Assembly (NCBI GenBank): GCA_037367355.1
Contig: CM074699.1
Coordinates: forward strand, 992,001-1,056,000
DNA length: 64,000 bases
Direction: 5' to 3'
Source: Neoscytalidium dimidiatum
Taxonomy: Eukaryota > Ascomycota > Dothideomycetes > Botryosphaeriales > Botryosphaeriaceae
Position numbers and translations under genes: made by a program. Below the pieces are notes generated by a model that was given only the letters and a program-made list of their open reading frames with translations, ran no database searches and was not told where the DNA came from. Positions 49,129-60,644 of this stretch are shown piece by piece (the stretch's first letter is position 1; every line of letters starts with the position of its first letter).

Positions 49129-49605
49129 TTATGCCGAAGATTGGCGGACTCCTGGACAAAATTCATAATCGATGCCTGGATGGCGGAGATGAATGGTATT
49201 CTGTATTGCTCTAGTTACCAACCCAACAGGTGGCTAGCACAAACGCCCGTGCATGACGAAAAGACCTTATTCAGACAGAAGAGAATTCGGATTCTCGTTA
49301 GTAGCACAATCGTTTAGGTGCAAGAACAACATGCTTTACAAGCCCATGAACCAAAAACCGCGCGGTATTTTGATGGAAAATCCCGAGCTTGCATGCTGAA
49401 TTTGCAAAACGGGAACTCTTACCTCTTACAGACACATGTGCATTTTCCAGCTTCCGACTGTATATAAGTCACTGCACGTTCTAGGATTCTGGACTCTTCA
49501 CCACCACATCTCAACACTACGGGTTTCGATTTTCGGCTCGATCTTCCAAGAAGCACCACTAAGGCTTCGATTTCGCTTGGCTTATAAGGCCCTCAGACGA
49601 CAATC
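49129..49605. other. Promoter region of the BTB gene
   Basis: The region between the decayed and intact BTB copies. It contains a TATA box at 49461 and no coding frame of note. Confidence 0.5.
49461..49468 (+). promoter_or_regulatory. TATA box of the BTB gene
   Basis: TATATAAG lies about 140 bases before the ATG at 49606, a normal distance once a leader of roughly 110 bases is allowed. Confidence 0.5.
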
Positions 49606-50576
49606 ATGTCCGATATTACTGTGGACTCAGGCGTTGACATAATATCGGCGCTTCACTGCAGCATAAGCATGTAAGATACTGTTTGAGCCTTTCCTTTCAT
49701 ATCTCACTTGAATGACTCCATCCAGCCTCTTCGAGAGCAGTCGCTACTCCGACTTCGTCATTCGTTGCAGTGACGGGACCGAATATCAGGTGCATAAGAG
49801 TCTCGTCTGTACACAGTGCCAATTCTTTGCCAATGTGGTGGATGGTGGCTTCATCGTAAGTGTTTTCCCTGAGAAACAAATGGTTTCACTATATCTATAA
49901 GTGATCAACCTACAGGTGAAGGACGCTCTAAAATGACTCTAAGGCCCTTAATGAGGTTCACTACAAGAAGGCCTTCTATGAATAATACTGAAGAAATCAC
50001 TAGGAATCTAATGGCACCGTAACGCTCAACAATGATCCGCCCGCTGCGATTCGTGCTCTCCTTCAGCATCTCTACGGCATTGAGTATGAAGAAAGTGATG
50101 ATACCGCTAAAGTTGTGTTCCATGTGCAGGTTCACACCGTTGGCGAGATCTATCAGGTTCCAGAGTTGAAGACTCTTGCCGCATTTCGCTTCAGACAAGC
50201 AGCCAGTGATGACGACATCAATAACCTGGACCTAGCTCAGGCAATTAAGGAGATTTACGAATCCACACCCACATCCAACAGGACACTTCGGGACGCTGCC
50301 AGGGATCTGGTCCTGGAGAGGTTGGATGAACTGATCGGAGACGACGAGTTCATGCGGATCATGGAAGAGGTTAGAGCATTTGGTTTGCTAATTTCCCGGA
50401 CATTGTGGGATAAGATGGAGAAGATGAAGAAGATCACACCGCACTTTGAGTGTCCGGCTTGCTTCAGCCACGAGGTTATTTCTGGACATGAGAAGTTCAG
50501 CTCGAGGAAGATGATCAGATGCCAAGTTTGCCTCCAACAGAATACATGGAAGAACTGGCGGAGCAGAGTGGTGTGA
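49606..50576 (+). CDS. BTB/POZ domain protein with C-terminal CxxC pairs
   Basis: Exons 49606-49670, 49726-49855 and 50004-50576 (introns 55 and 148 nt, in frame) encode 255 residues. The BTB fold is clear: RYSDFVIRCSDGTEYQVHKS, then CQFFANVVDGGF, TVTLNNDPPAAIRALLQHLY and YQVPELKTLAAFRF. The C-terminal quarter has FECPACFSHEV and MIRCQVCLQQNTWKNW, two CxxC pairs that may bind zinc. Fungal BTB proteins of this size usually act as protein-interaction adaptors; the partner is unknown. Exon 1 is chosen because its ATG follows a TATA box and its length and phase equal those of the upstream pseudogene. The intron at 49856-50003 is longer than usual; the nearer CAG acceptor at 49915 would lead to a stop. 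It belongs to a local duplication with the decayed copy at 48613. Confidence 0.78.
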
Positions 50577-51807
50577 AGAAATTTGAAGGTTGCTTGAATG
50601 GCCAAAAATCGGAAGCCTTGTGGGATGGGGGGAGACTGCGTCATCTGGATCTATTCTCGCTAACGAGTCACACGCGTGCATGAGTTGACGCAACGGTTCA
50701 GATGAAAAACAATTAAGCAGCTATTCGAAGAAGACGCGGAAATGGACTACAGACAGCGCCTCCATCGCCTCCGTTATTCAGAAACAGCCTAAAACTCTTG
50801 GGAGGCGTCCATGATGGCAATCGGCAGAAATATCCGGCTCCATATACAGCCAAAGATTCTCATTTGATCACTGTAATCCTTACCTTGTTTTTGATCCTAT
50901 TCATGCTATTAGTTTATCTCTCTATTACTACTCAAAGCTATCTTTGCATATTGCAAGCACCATGATGTTTTACTCTGACCGCTTTGAAACAAACCACCCA
51001 ATGTCTCCTTCACACAACCATCTTCATCGCTCCCACACAAAATAACCCAAGCATTCCTGTTATGGTGTATAATGGCACCACCTACTTAGAGTACTTCTAG
51101 TTCCTGCTATCTAGCCACGGGCCTCAACAAGTCCTTCTGCTTCGTCTCCGTCTGTGTCTGTTCCCACAACGCGAACGCCTTCTCCCGCTGCTGCCGTGAA
51201 AGCACAGCAACACCACCACCACCTTCGTTTCTTCCTCCTTTTTTTTTTAAAGAAAAAGAAAAGGGCAACAGAAAATAGCACGCCCTACAAATCTTGCATG
51301 AACGTGGACCGGTCCACCAACACTACTCTCAGTGAGTGTCTCCTCATGGACAACGCAACCCACTTCGCTGCGACGACTCGGACAGACCGGGCGGCAAGTA
51401 TGGTGCCCTAACATATTCGAGTGATCGATACACTTACGGTCCTCCTCGGGTAAGCTAGCTTGCATTCGGGCTTTGGATGTCATGGCTGGTGGGAGCTCGG
51501 TTGGAACTTGAAGGTGGGCGTGTTGCGCTAGCGAAGCTTGCAGAGAGCATGGAAGCTTCAGCCGAGAGCGAACAACTCCTTCTCGGGAAAATATGCAGTA
51601 AAAGTGCAAACCCGTAATGAATTATACGCAGCACCAATATCACGCAAGGCTGAGGCTGACAACAAATAGCCCCTCTCTCCGAGTGCCACGTCAATACTGC
51701 CTTGCACAGCCTCCAATGCTCAGCCTCGCCGTATAAATGAGGACAGCGGTTCTTTCAACAAGAAACAAGAGAAACCGAGTGCCGACAGGATTCTCTCAGA
51801 AATCATC
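50577..51807. other. Intergenic region, AT-rich, upstream of the C2H2-like gene
   Basis: No convincing coding frame. A pyrimidine-rich tract ends in a T9 run followed by A-rich sequence near 51240-51260, and the TATA box for the next gene is at 51731. Confidence 0.45.
51731..51738 (+). promoter_or_regulatory. TATA box of the C2H2-like gene
   Basis: GTATAAAT lies about 77 bases upstream of the first base of the split start codon at 51808. This is consistent with a short leader. Confidence 0.5.
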
Positions 51808-52901
51808 AGTAAGTTTTCCCTGAGAATTACCGTCGTTGTGTTGAAAACTGACAATTGATTCCAGTGGAGGGCCCCATTTCTGACAACTCTTATGGTTCCT
51901 GTGCCTCATCAGCCTCACTGCCATCTGAGGACTCATCGCGCGGGTCTTCCAAGCCTGCTCAGAGGCAGCAGCAGCGTCAGTCGTTGTATCGTGGTCGCGA
52001 ATTTGGGTCGTCATTTTCGTCCAGCCTGCTACTTGAGGACGAGCCGTACCAGGACATTGTTCAACCCTCCCACCCGCAGCTCTTAGCATCAGCGGGTGAA
52101 CCTGCCGCCCTCGCCGACTATCGATACCGATATTCGGCGCCTCTCTCTGCAGATAGGAGCTCTCAAATCCCGTTGTATCGTCTCCCACTGCCCCCCGCCT
52201 TAGTCTTGCCGTACACCCCGAGCGCTTACTCACCCTATGGCGGCGCATACCCGCCATCGAAACTCTACGGCCCGAGCCCGAACCCGGAGAGCATAGTCGA
52301 CACGGATCTGTCCAGGCCAGTTGTCGGGCTGCGCCAGCTCGACGAAGGGTCGGGTGGTGTGCTGGTGCACCCTGGGAACACAACCGCGACAACCGCTAAC
52401 TCCAACGACTTCGATACTGCCCCACTGAACACGACTGTATACGAATGTATTTTCCACTTCCTCAGCTGCCGCTTCTTCACTAACAATGAGGCCACCTGGC
52501 GCGCGCATAACCTCTCGCACTTCCATGGCAACCTCCCGCCGCGTAGCATTGCCTGCCCGTTATGCGACAATAACTTCGAGGCCGACGGCAGTGCCGACCC
52601 GTATCGGGCGTGGGACGAGCGCATGAGCCATCTAGCGGCGCATATGCAGCTGGGCCACGCGATAGTGACAGCGCGTCCGGATTTCAGACTCTATCGATAC
52701 CTATTGTCGAGGGGGATTATCGACGATGCCGAGTACGAGGAGTTGGAGCACTGGGGGACACTGTCGATGGGCCCAAAATTTGAGAGCCAAAGTGTCTTCG
52801 GCAGTTTGTTCGGGGGCCTTTCGGAGTCAGCAAGCGCGAGAGCGCCAGTTCCCGCAGCCCAGACCATTTGCCTCCACCCAAAGCCGGCACACAGAAACTA
52901 G
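51808..52901 (+). CDS. Fungal C2H2-like zinc-finger protein; start codon split by an intron
   Basis: The best model puts only the A of the start codon in exon 1 (51808). After a 56-nt intron (GTAAGT, CTGAC branch site, CCAG; 51809-51864), exon 2 supplies TG at 51865 and runs to 52901. The product is 345 residues beginning MEGPISDN. Without the intron the frame has no ATG before the conserved domain. Residues 1-180 are disordered (Ser, Pro, Tyr, Gln). The conserved region has two finger-like units: C195-x6-C202 with H215-x3-H219, and C231-x2-C234 with H256-x3-H260. It is followed by RPDFRLYRYLLSRGIIDDAE. This pattern is common in uncharacterised Pezizomycotina proteins; whether it binds nucleic acid is unknown. 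The C-terminal tail after about residue 310 may be wrong, because the next gene's open frame overlaps it. Confidence 0.65.
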
Positions 52902-52902
52902 A

Positions 52903-55193
52903 AGGCAACGCGTGAAACACCACCGCCGGCCCCGCAGCGAAAAAGGATATGCAGGTCATGGCTTCACGGATGGTAGCTCAACGAAGGAGTTGTTAAAGCC
53001 TTCCTCCCACCCCATTGCAACATCGGCATTGCCGAGAACTGTAAACGCGTTTGTTACGGTGGACGCTGAGTTGATACGCTTCGTATCCACAGAGTTGGAA
53101 AGTGTAGAGCAGCTTCTGGAAACTATGGTCCTGGTCGGGACTATGGAGTCAGCCTTCGTATCGAGTTGTAAAGATTACGTAGAGCGTACCTGGGCTCGCC
53201 TCGGCGAGCGTTTTCTGATCGGTCTCGTCAAAGCTCTACAGCTCAGTTTGAAGACGGAATCAGCCGGTACTGATTTATCCATTCCAGTGCCGCAGACAGT
53301 ACTGGAAAGTGGGCCTTCCGTCTCAATGGGGCCCTGCCTGCAAAACCTGCCTGAAAACCGTGATGGCATTGAATTCTATTATTGTTACATCACCAGGAGC
53401 GAAGAGGAATATGACGAGTTTGTGCATATTCTAAGCTGGCTAGCAACAGTACTACGGATGCCGCATCCTTGTAAGCTCCTTTCTTCTGCAGTCCGGGTCG
53501 ACAAAACAGGAACATTCCCGGACTTCGAAGTCGACATATCCCCGATGCCCTTGGAAGAAGTTCATACAGATCCTGGGAGCGGCCGATGTTGGAATAAGAT
53601 GTTTAAAGGCTACGTTCTGGCGACGGGATTTCCTATTCCGGACCGAGGATCCCAACGTGGTGTTGAGCTCCCTTTTGATCTCATGACGCTTCTGAGCCTT
53701 GTTCTGTACCCTATAAACTTCGACCGGGGCATTGTTCTGAAAGGAGAGAACACGGCGCTGATTCCCACGGTACATGAGAAAGATCCTGAGTCTGTGCAGT
53801 GGCATTTCGTCGAAAACGATGACGAAAATAGTCCTTTATCGTGGGACACAATCAGGGAGCACTGCGGAAGCATAGTGCCTATCAAGAGCTTCAGCGAATT
53901 GCGGAAAAAAAAAAAAGGACCTTTGTGGGATATTTCCCTCAAGTAAAAATACACCTCGGAACACGAGAATCAGGGTTTGATGGAGTAGACTTTTCCGGTG
54001 CAGAATTCGATGACAAGACAGAGCTTGTCTTGGGCAATGAACTGGTCGGGCAGGTCGGGACTTCGGTGATGAATTTTTTTACAGCGCAAGTCTCGGGAAA
54101 GCTCATGGTGCACCGCACCGCCCATCTTCGACTTCGTGGAGCCCACGACAGCGTTTCTGACAAGGTCCGGAATTCCAAAGAGGTCCCAATCTTGATGTAT
54201 GACGTGCAGACGAGACGTGGCTGGCTTGTCTCCGAACTGAGCGCCGTACTCCATATGGCGTTAGCGTGGGCGTCTTATCAACATCAGGCACAAGAGATTC
54301 TGGACAAAATGCCTTTCGCTCAAGCTAGGTCCGATGGAGGCGAAGCAGCGTACAAAGCCATCTGCGAGGCTGCAAATAACATCTTACCAAGGACGAAGCT
54401 GGACGATGATTCGGAGAAGTCCGTCTCTGCTCTCCAGAAGTTAGCGGCGTTCCTGACACGCATCAGCCAGATCAAGGACCAACAACTACAGAGGCAGGCA
54501 TGCGGTCTGAAGGAGACAAAGGACTTGGTGGGTTACGAGTTCAAGGAGATTGCCGGCTTTGAAGAGCACCTGCAGCCTCGCCGTACTGCAATCGACCCTC
54601 GCAGCAGCGGAGGCTGGATGCGCCTACTTTCTTCAAAGCCAGACGTCGCCATAATCCTCTGCAGCCAATTGAAAGAGCCTATACAGTTTTCAGGACAGCC
54701 TGCATGCCCGCATTGGAGCACAGTGCCGGAAGACCAGTGTTACCTTACCGCCTCCACGTCTTGCTTGAACCGACTGGCTAAACGCTGCGGCGGCGAAGAA
54801 CAGCTCAGGCTGTACAACAACGTCTACGTCGTGCCCACCAAGAAGAGCACCGACGGTGAGCCCTGCGGTACAAGGGATTGGCCCTGCTGCAACCCGCTCC
54901 TTGAGATCTCCAAGCATCCGTCGAAAAAGGCACTACGTTTTGAGGAAGACAGCGCTCTGATTATCGGCAAAACGTTTCATCGGCTGGAAGAGCACGGCCT
55001 AGTACGACTGTTCTTGAGATCACGGTCTCCTACCAGGGGGGATGCAGATCAGAGCGACGCTTCGTCGGTCACTAATTTCCCACTCCTTGCCCTGAATGGC
55101 GTTCTCAACGCGCATGCAGTACAGCCACCCGCGCCACAAATGATCTCCCAGTCACGACCATCCGTTGCTGTAAATGCGTCAAATCGGCATTAG
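52903..55193 (+). CDS. Large fungal-specific family protein, broken by a frameshift in an A12 tract
   Basis: Two frames form one protein. The first runs to 53946 and contains ILSWLATVLRM, GRCWNKMFKGYVLATGFPIP, VELPFDLMTLLSLVL and KGENTALIPTVHEKD. The second, open through 55193, continues from TFVGYFPQVKIHLGT with DGVDFSGAEFDDKTELVLG, LMYDVQTRRGWLVSELSAVLH and a Cys/Trp-rich C-terminal region (WSTVPEDQCYLTA). I recall this order from large uncharacterised Pezizomycotina proteins, some attached to NACHT or Pfs domains. The frames switch at a 12-A run (53905-53916), where homologous sequence is continuous and no intron is plausible. It could be a sequence error, a slipping site or a real inactivating mutation. 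The 5' end is unresolved: conserved-looking sequence begins near 53035, while the first in-frame ATG after the previous stop is 53125. The open frame extends back into the C2H2-like gene, so the two may be one gene. Confidence 0.55.
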
Positions 55194-55260
55194 CTAGCCG
55201 TCTAGATCAGGAATGGATACGAATCTCTTTGGGCCTTGCAAATGACTTGTTGACCTGCCA

Positions 55261-57148
55261 TCAGTCCTTCTTCTCACTCCCGCTCCCGCTGCCCTCCCCA
55301 TCCCCGGTCTCCACCACCCCGCCGCCTTTCCTCCCCAGCTCCGCTTTCGCCTCAAGGCCCTCCATGGCCACGCCCGTCTCCGGACCCGAATAATGTTTCC
55401 TCCCCGTCGTGATCCACGTCACGATGGCGATAACCATGACCACTCCCACGGCGGCAGACGTGTAGTTCATATTCTCCTCGGTGACGGGATTGACGGTGGG
55501 GAAGTTGAACGTGATGACGGCGAAAGCGAGGTAGATGAAGCCGACGAGGTTGAGCAGGAGGCCCCAGCGGCCGAGCGAGTAGGGGCCCTCGAGCTTCTGG
55601 CGCTTCTCGCCCATGACGCGGGCAAGGATGCGGACGAAGAGGGGGATGGCGTAGGAGACATCTGCGAAGCCGGTCAGAGATTGCGTCTTTTACAGTGCAC
55701 AAAACGAAGGAGTGGAAAGGTCTTAAGGAAGTGGGTCGACGTACAGAAACCTTCCGTAGCGATGGAGATGATGGAGTTGAAACCCGTGACGGTTCCGAAG
55801 TAGATGGAGTTGAAGGCCGCCTGCACGATCGCGGTGACCAGGATGGCGTAGACGGGCACGTGCATCTTCGGGTGCACCTTGCTGATCAGACCGGAGAAGG
55901 GCAGTCCTTGATCGCGGGCGAAGGCGTAGACGGCGCGGCCGCCCTCGGCCATCAGCGAGTTGGCGCAGACGAGCGCGATGACGGTGATGAGGGACGTCAG
56001 GGCGCAGGAACCCCCGACCGAACCGGTGCTGTTGTAGAAGATGGCGATGAGGGGGACGCCGGTGGAGGATGAAGCAGTGTCTTCGATGCTTCCCATGCAG
56101 AAGCAGAGGGAGATGAGGAAGATGAAGCCTGTGATGAAGCCGAGCCACACGGACATGACAATCGCCCGGGGTGCTTGTTTGCGGGCGTCTTTTATCTCCT
56201 CGGTCATGTGGGACGGGGCATCGTAGCAGCACATTCCGAAAGCGCTCTGCAAGATACCAAGGATGGCGGTGTAGGATTTATTGAAGCCAGTCAGATTTTG
56301 GAACTCCGAGAAGACGAAGCTGGCGGGCTGCTTGTGGTCGTTGGTGGCGAGGATGGTGATGAAGCAGACGAAGAAGGAGCATATGTTCCAAAGCAGGATG
56401 GCCTTAGAAATACGATTCAGGAGGTGGGGAAGGAAGATGTTCGAAACAGTTGCCACGATGATGATCAGGTAGGCAACAAGGACCGCATGCCAGCGCTCAA
56501 TCGTGTAATCCGGATAGCTTAGGTTGGCCATTCCAAGCAGAAAGTTCGCCGCTGTGAATTTATCAGCTCAAGTGTACAATTGTAGGTATCATTGCTTTTT
56601 GAGTCTTACCGACAGAGTTGTTGACTGCGCCCATGGCTAATATCCCCTTCAAAATACATTAGTACGACATCTCACGAGCACAAGCGTTCTGTAAGTACTC
56701 ACAATCAACATGAACCAACCGCACACATAAGACAGACCTCGGGCCCACCTCTTCGGGGCCAGTATTGCAACCCAGGAGTACTGGCCACCTGCGACCGGGT
56801 AGGCAGAGCACATTTCCGCCATGGAATATGCAACAGCCAGCGACACGGCGCAAACACCAACCCAGGACCAGATCATCACGGGCGGTCCGCCCGATTCCAC
56901 GCCGACAATGAGCACGCCGGAAAGAGCAGTCCAACAGGTGACGATGCTGAAACTGAATCCGATCATACCGAGAACGCCGAAGGTTCTTTTGAGCTCTGGG
57001 CCACATCAGGCATTGTTGTTTCGAAACTTTGGAAGCACAAAAACTGACCTGGCTCATAGCCGAACTGCTCGAGAACGGCATCATCGGCGACGCCATCGTC
57101 GAAGACCTTGGGCCCTACACCATTGCCGTCTGCCGTTGTTGCAGCCAT
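55261..57148 (-). CDS. APC-family amino acid/GABA/choline permease
   Basis: Five minus-strand exons, 57148-57049, 56995-56703, 56646-56610, 56551-55745 and 55661-55261, joined by introns of 53, 56, 58 and 83 nt, give 545 residues in frame. The hallmark FGYEPELKRTFGVLGMIGF start, EMCSAYPVAGGQYSWVAILAP, the GMCCYDAPSHMTEEIKDA stretch and FNFPTVNPVTEENMNYTSAA near the end place it with fungal GABA (Uga4), choline (Hnm1) and related permeases. Twelve membrane helices are expected, with a hydrophilic tail. The last donor is taken at GTACGT (55744) because it yields IATEGFYVSYAIPLF, which fits the family; the alternative at 55749 loses the Tyr. The substrate cannot be told from sequence alone. The third exon is only 37 nt. 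Confidence 0.92.
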
Positions 57149-58367
57149 CTTTCAGCGTTGCTGTGATCCCGTGGTAAGCCGCCAGCAGAACGGCAGAATT
57201 TGAACAGATGCACGCTGGGGTCCCGACATGGGCAGGCGGGGAAGGAAAGCGTCATATAGCAGGGCAAGGATAATCTTTACGCAGCGGCATTTCGTTAGGG
57301 GATATGCGGAGATACCGACAGGGTGGGCCAGCATAGATAGGGTCTGTCTCTGGCGGGCCAGCCGCGGTGGATTGAGCATACGCCATGCCTTGCTTGGTGC
57401 ATGAAGCCGGGGTCTTAGCCCTGCAGCACGGTGCCTGGCGGGCTGGCGTTAGTTGCTTGGTTAGGTCGCAGGTGCTTATCTCGCGCCCTATCGGCCGGGG
57501 GGGGCTCGAGGGTGGGAGGGTGGCGGCCCTCTTCCGATCACTGAGACCAGGCTTCCGCGCCATCCTCTTTGTGACTCGTGCGGTCTCGCCATTGGAGGTT
57601 GTGTGCTGATTGTGTCCCGGTCTTGTCGTATCGTTGTCTCCTTGCTGGTGGTTCGTCGTTGGCGTTTGACGGCGGAAGTGGAGGAGTTGCACGCGGCGGA
57701 GGCAAGCCGGAGGCGCTGATCGGCGCACCGTCGATCGTCCCGCCAGCCAACCGCGAGTCTTCCATTTCACAACCTACCCTGCTGCAAAGCTAGGAATCTC
57801 TGCACGACGGCTTCTATAGTCCACTTCAAGCATGAGCTTTTTTCAACTTCACCAGTGCTTCTCGCTTGAAAGCGAAGTCCATCTGCACACAACGCGCCGA
57901 TCTTCAGTCGGGTCTGAAGGATGTGTAAGCAGCACGAGTACATGCTCCTTCAGCTGCATTTCAAGGGCAGGTTGATATCACCACCGGCTCAACCTCTCTC
58001 AAGATCTTTCTGCAATGCTTTGGGGACCTTGAAAGGTCCAATCAGATTCCTTTAAGAGTGTTAATCGATCGACAAGATACGCTCATAAGCTTTGTGTGTT
58101 ATTGCAGTTTGCTATGTCCGAAAGTGATGCTCAGGAGCGAAGCAACATCTCATTCACTTCGCAGTATGCAATCACCATCACCTCGCTAAATCATGTGCTA
58201 TGCTGCGCCAGCAAACCTGCTCAAAGGTATTCCAGCCGCCCTCCGCCCGTTGGACCACACCCTTTCTTCCCTCTTCGTCGCCGCATATCGTCTGCCGCCG
58301 ACATCCTTTGACCGCCGTACAGAGCCCAAGCTTCGACCTCACCAGGTCTACTACGCGTCCTTTCGTT
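57149..58367. other. Divergent promoter region, permease / Cys-cluster gene A
   Basis: 1.2 kb between divergent genes, with no gene seen. The open frames on both strands are low-complexity. Confidence 0.5.
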
Positions 58368-59735
58368 ATGGCAGAGCCACCACAGGACCAAGTCCAACCC
58401 GAGCAGGATGGCGCCGAGGACCAACAAATCGGCGATCCTCCTCCACATCCGCCGCCGCCGGCTCTCACGCGAACCAGTCTGCAGACACCTGATCAAGCTG
58501 ACATGTTCAGCGACGTCCAAAGCTTCCAGAACCTCCTCACTTCGATCACTGAGTACTACCGCTTCATCTCCGACAACCGAGCTCGAGAGCATGAGCGCAT
58601 GAACCGTATCCAAGCTCTCGCTCGCAACTTGGGACTCCCGGCCCCCGACCTCGATCAGCCTTACCCGCCCATCACACGCACTTCTGAACAGCAAGGGAGC
58701 GCCTTTCCTTTCGAGATCGTCGGTCAGGGCCAATTGGCGCACTTCCCGCAGCGCCACCCCGCAGAACAAGCTCTGACGTCCGCAAACCCCTACGCCGACG
58801 CTGCCGCACTGAACCAGCCTCTTGACCATCAAGCTCCGCGAATCACCTCCAACCGTCCATCACCAGCAGGAGACCCTTTCGCTCCGTCCAACCGTCCCGC
58901 CGAGCCCACCGACCAGCCTCTCGGCCAACCGCACCTGCTGTTTCCCACCATCAACCACCCCATCGCCACGAGCAGCTCCGCCATTCCGAGTGACCGCCTC
59001 GCCGAAGCCATCCACCAGCCCGGCGAGCACCCATTCCCCCAGCTACTCGCCCGCCACACCCCGGCCGCAGGAAGCCTCATCGCCACGCCAGGCCCCCCCA
59101 GCAGCAGCAGCGCTGCCGGCACCTTCAACAACAACAACAACAACAACAACAGCAACAACAACAGCAGCGGCGGCGGCGGCAGCAACCTCACTCCCACCAC
59201 CACCACTCCGACCACTAACCTCACGTCCCTCCCCCTCCGCCGCCCCGAAGCCGCCGACCGATGGTGGTCCACCCCGCCGCCCGCCTGGGCCGCGGCCTCG
59301 CGCGAGACCCAGCGGCGCCGCTCGCTGGTCGGCCACATCATGGAGACGGCGGCCGGGCGGCCGGTGCGCCCGCCGTGCGAGGGCTGCGCGCGCCTCGGCC
59401 GCGACTGCTTCGTGCTGCGCGCGGGCGTGGCGGTGCGGGGCGCGGGCGTGAGCGGCGACCGGTGCGCCGGGTGTTACTGGCGGAAGGTGGGGTGTTCGTT
59501 GAAGGAGAGGGGTGCTGCTGCCACTGGTGCTGATGGCGGTGACGGTGGCGGGGAGGCGGCGAGCGGTGCTTCGCTTGCTCCGCGCGCCCGGAGTCCGGCA
59601 CCGTTGGCGGTGGGTGGCGCACTTGGTGGTGTGGGTGAGGAGACGCAGGTGGAGGATGGTATGGATGAGGGTGAGGTTCTGGTCGGCAGGAAGGGGAAGA
59701 AGAGGGGCTTCGGAGAGATGGAGATGGGTGAGTGA
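58368..59735 (+). CDS. Cys-cluster protein A (C-terminal Zn2Cys6-like, extended loop)
   Basis: An intronless frame of 455 residues from the first plausible ATG (MAEPPQDQ). It has an N-terminal predicted coiled coil (about residues 55-85, FISDNRAREHERMNRI) and a long disordered Pro/Ser/Asn region with an (AAC)n-encoded Asn run near residue 260. The conserved C-terminal module opens with RWWSTPPPAW and RRRSLVGHIMETAAG. The cysteines follow: C337-x2-C340-x6-C347-x18-C366-x2-C369-x6-C376. This is the Zn2Cys6 spacing except that the loop between halves is 18 residues, far longer than the usual 5-12, and it lies near the C-terminus instead of the N-terminus. A nuclear DNA-binding role is possible but unproven. 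Gene B, 0.9 kb downstream, has the same module. The 3' half is very GC-rich. Confidence 0.75.
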   Translation: MAEPPQDQVQPEQDGAEDQQIGDPPPHPPPPALTRTSLQTPDQADMFSDVQSFQNLLTSITEYYRFISDNRAREHERMNRIQALARNLGLPAPDLDQPYPPITRTSEQQGSAFPFEIVGQGQLAHFPQRHPAEQALTSANPYADAAALNQPLDHQAPRITSNRPSPAGDPFAPSNRPAEPTDQPLGQPHLLFPTINHPIATSSSAIPSDRLAEAIHQPGEHPFPQLLARHTPAAGSLIATPGPPSSSSAAGTFNNNNNNNNSNNNSSGGGGSNLTPTTTTPTTNLTSLPLRRPEAADRWWSTPPPAWAAASRETQRRRSLVGHIMETAAGRPVRPPCEGCARLGRDCFVLRAGVAVRGAGVSGDRCAGCYWRKVGCSLKERGAAATGADGGDGGGEAASGASLAPRARSPAPLAVGGALGGVGEETQVEDGMDEGEVLVGRKGKKRGFGEMEMGE

Positions 59736-60644
59736 GTCGTGACGGTTTCGGTTCGAAGGTCATGCGCTGGGGACGCATGTTATGGATGATATGCGTACCA
59801 TGAGGACGGGTAAGGGATACAAATCAGGACTTGGCCAAACTAGCTTCGTGCAGAATTAGAGAAAGGAAATGGTATTCAATTCGGGTGATGTTGGACAGGT
59901 GATGAATTGGCTGTTAGAAAAAGTTATGTCAACTGCTAAACAAGGAAAGTAGCAAATGGATTGATAAACTCTTTGAGAAGAGCTAGAGTGCCTGTTAGTA
60001 TTCCTAGAGAAATGATGCATCATTCCCACGAATGTGTGGAGTTTGACAGAGATAGTTCGTCAGGCGAGTAGCGGAAGGAATCATCCTTCAAACCGCAACA
60101 CCATTTGCACAGGCAGATGAAGTAGTCGTCCAGATGTGAATATTGTATAAGTTTGGTGGCACCTACACCTGGGAAACTACTTCTACTGCCTACAATCCCT
60201 CATTTAAGAGTGGGTCCTGCGAAGAGAAGGCGAGTGTCTTGCAGCTGGCCAGTCCAAGGTATCATATATTTGGTCACGTACTGTCATGCAAACGCTCGGG
60301 ACCGTGCCGGGCACCTTTCTAGATGAGCTACCAGTGTCGATTTCTGCTGTATCATACTCTCAGCCGAAAGTCCTTGAAAGCTGCCTAATCTGGAACACGC
60401 GTTCCTCCGGTGTCCAGAATCCGTAATGACCCTTCCCTAGGACCCTCTTCCACACAGCGTCTTCCAACGCACGAACAAATTCTCTCCATCCACGCAAAAC
60501 GCAAATCGATCTCACCCATAGAAGATTCTAATCGTTCGGGCAGTGTATGGCAACTCTACCCTCCACCGTGCTGCTCAATTTACACGCACCTGGGAAGATC
60601 TACGCACCACGCTCACCTTCTTTTCGCTTCCAATTTCTCGCGCC
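59736..60644. other. Spacer between the two Cys-cluster genes
   Basis: Holds a copy of the dispersed inverted-repeat element (60073-60213) and probably the promoter of gene B. It is AT-rich after 59,800. No gene seen. Confidence 0.5.
60073..60213. repeat. Dispersed MITE-like element, copy 6 (longest alignment with copy 1)
   Basis: About 140 bases that align with 24385-24505 at a visually estimated two-thirds identity. The arms GAAGTAGTCGTCCAGATGTG (60119-60138) and, in reverse complement, GAAGTAGTTTCCCAGGTG (60166-60183) form an imperfect inverted repeat. Confidence 0.5.
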
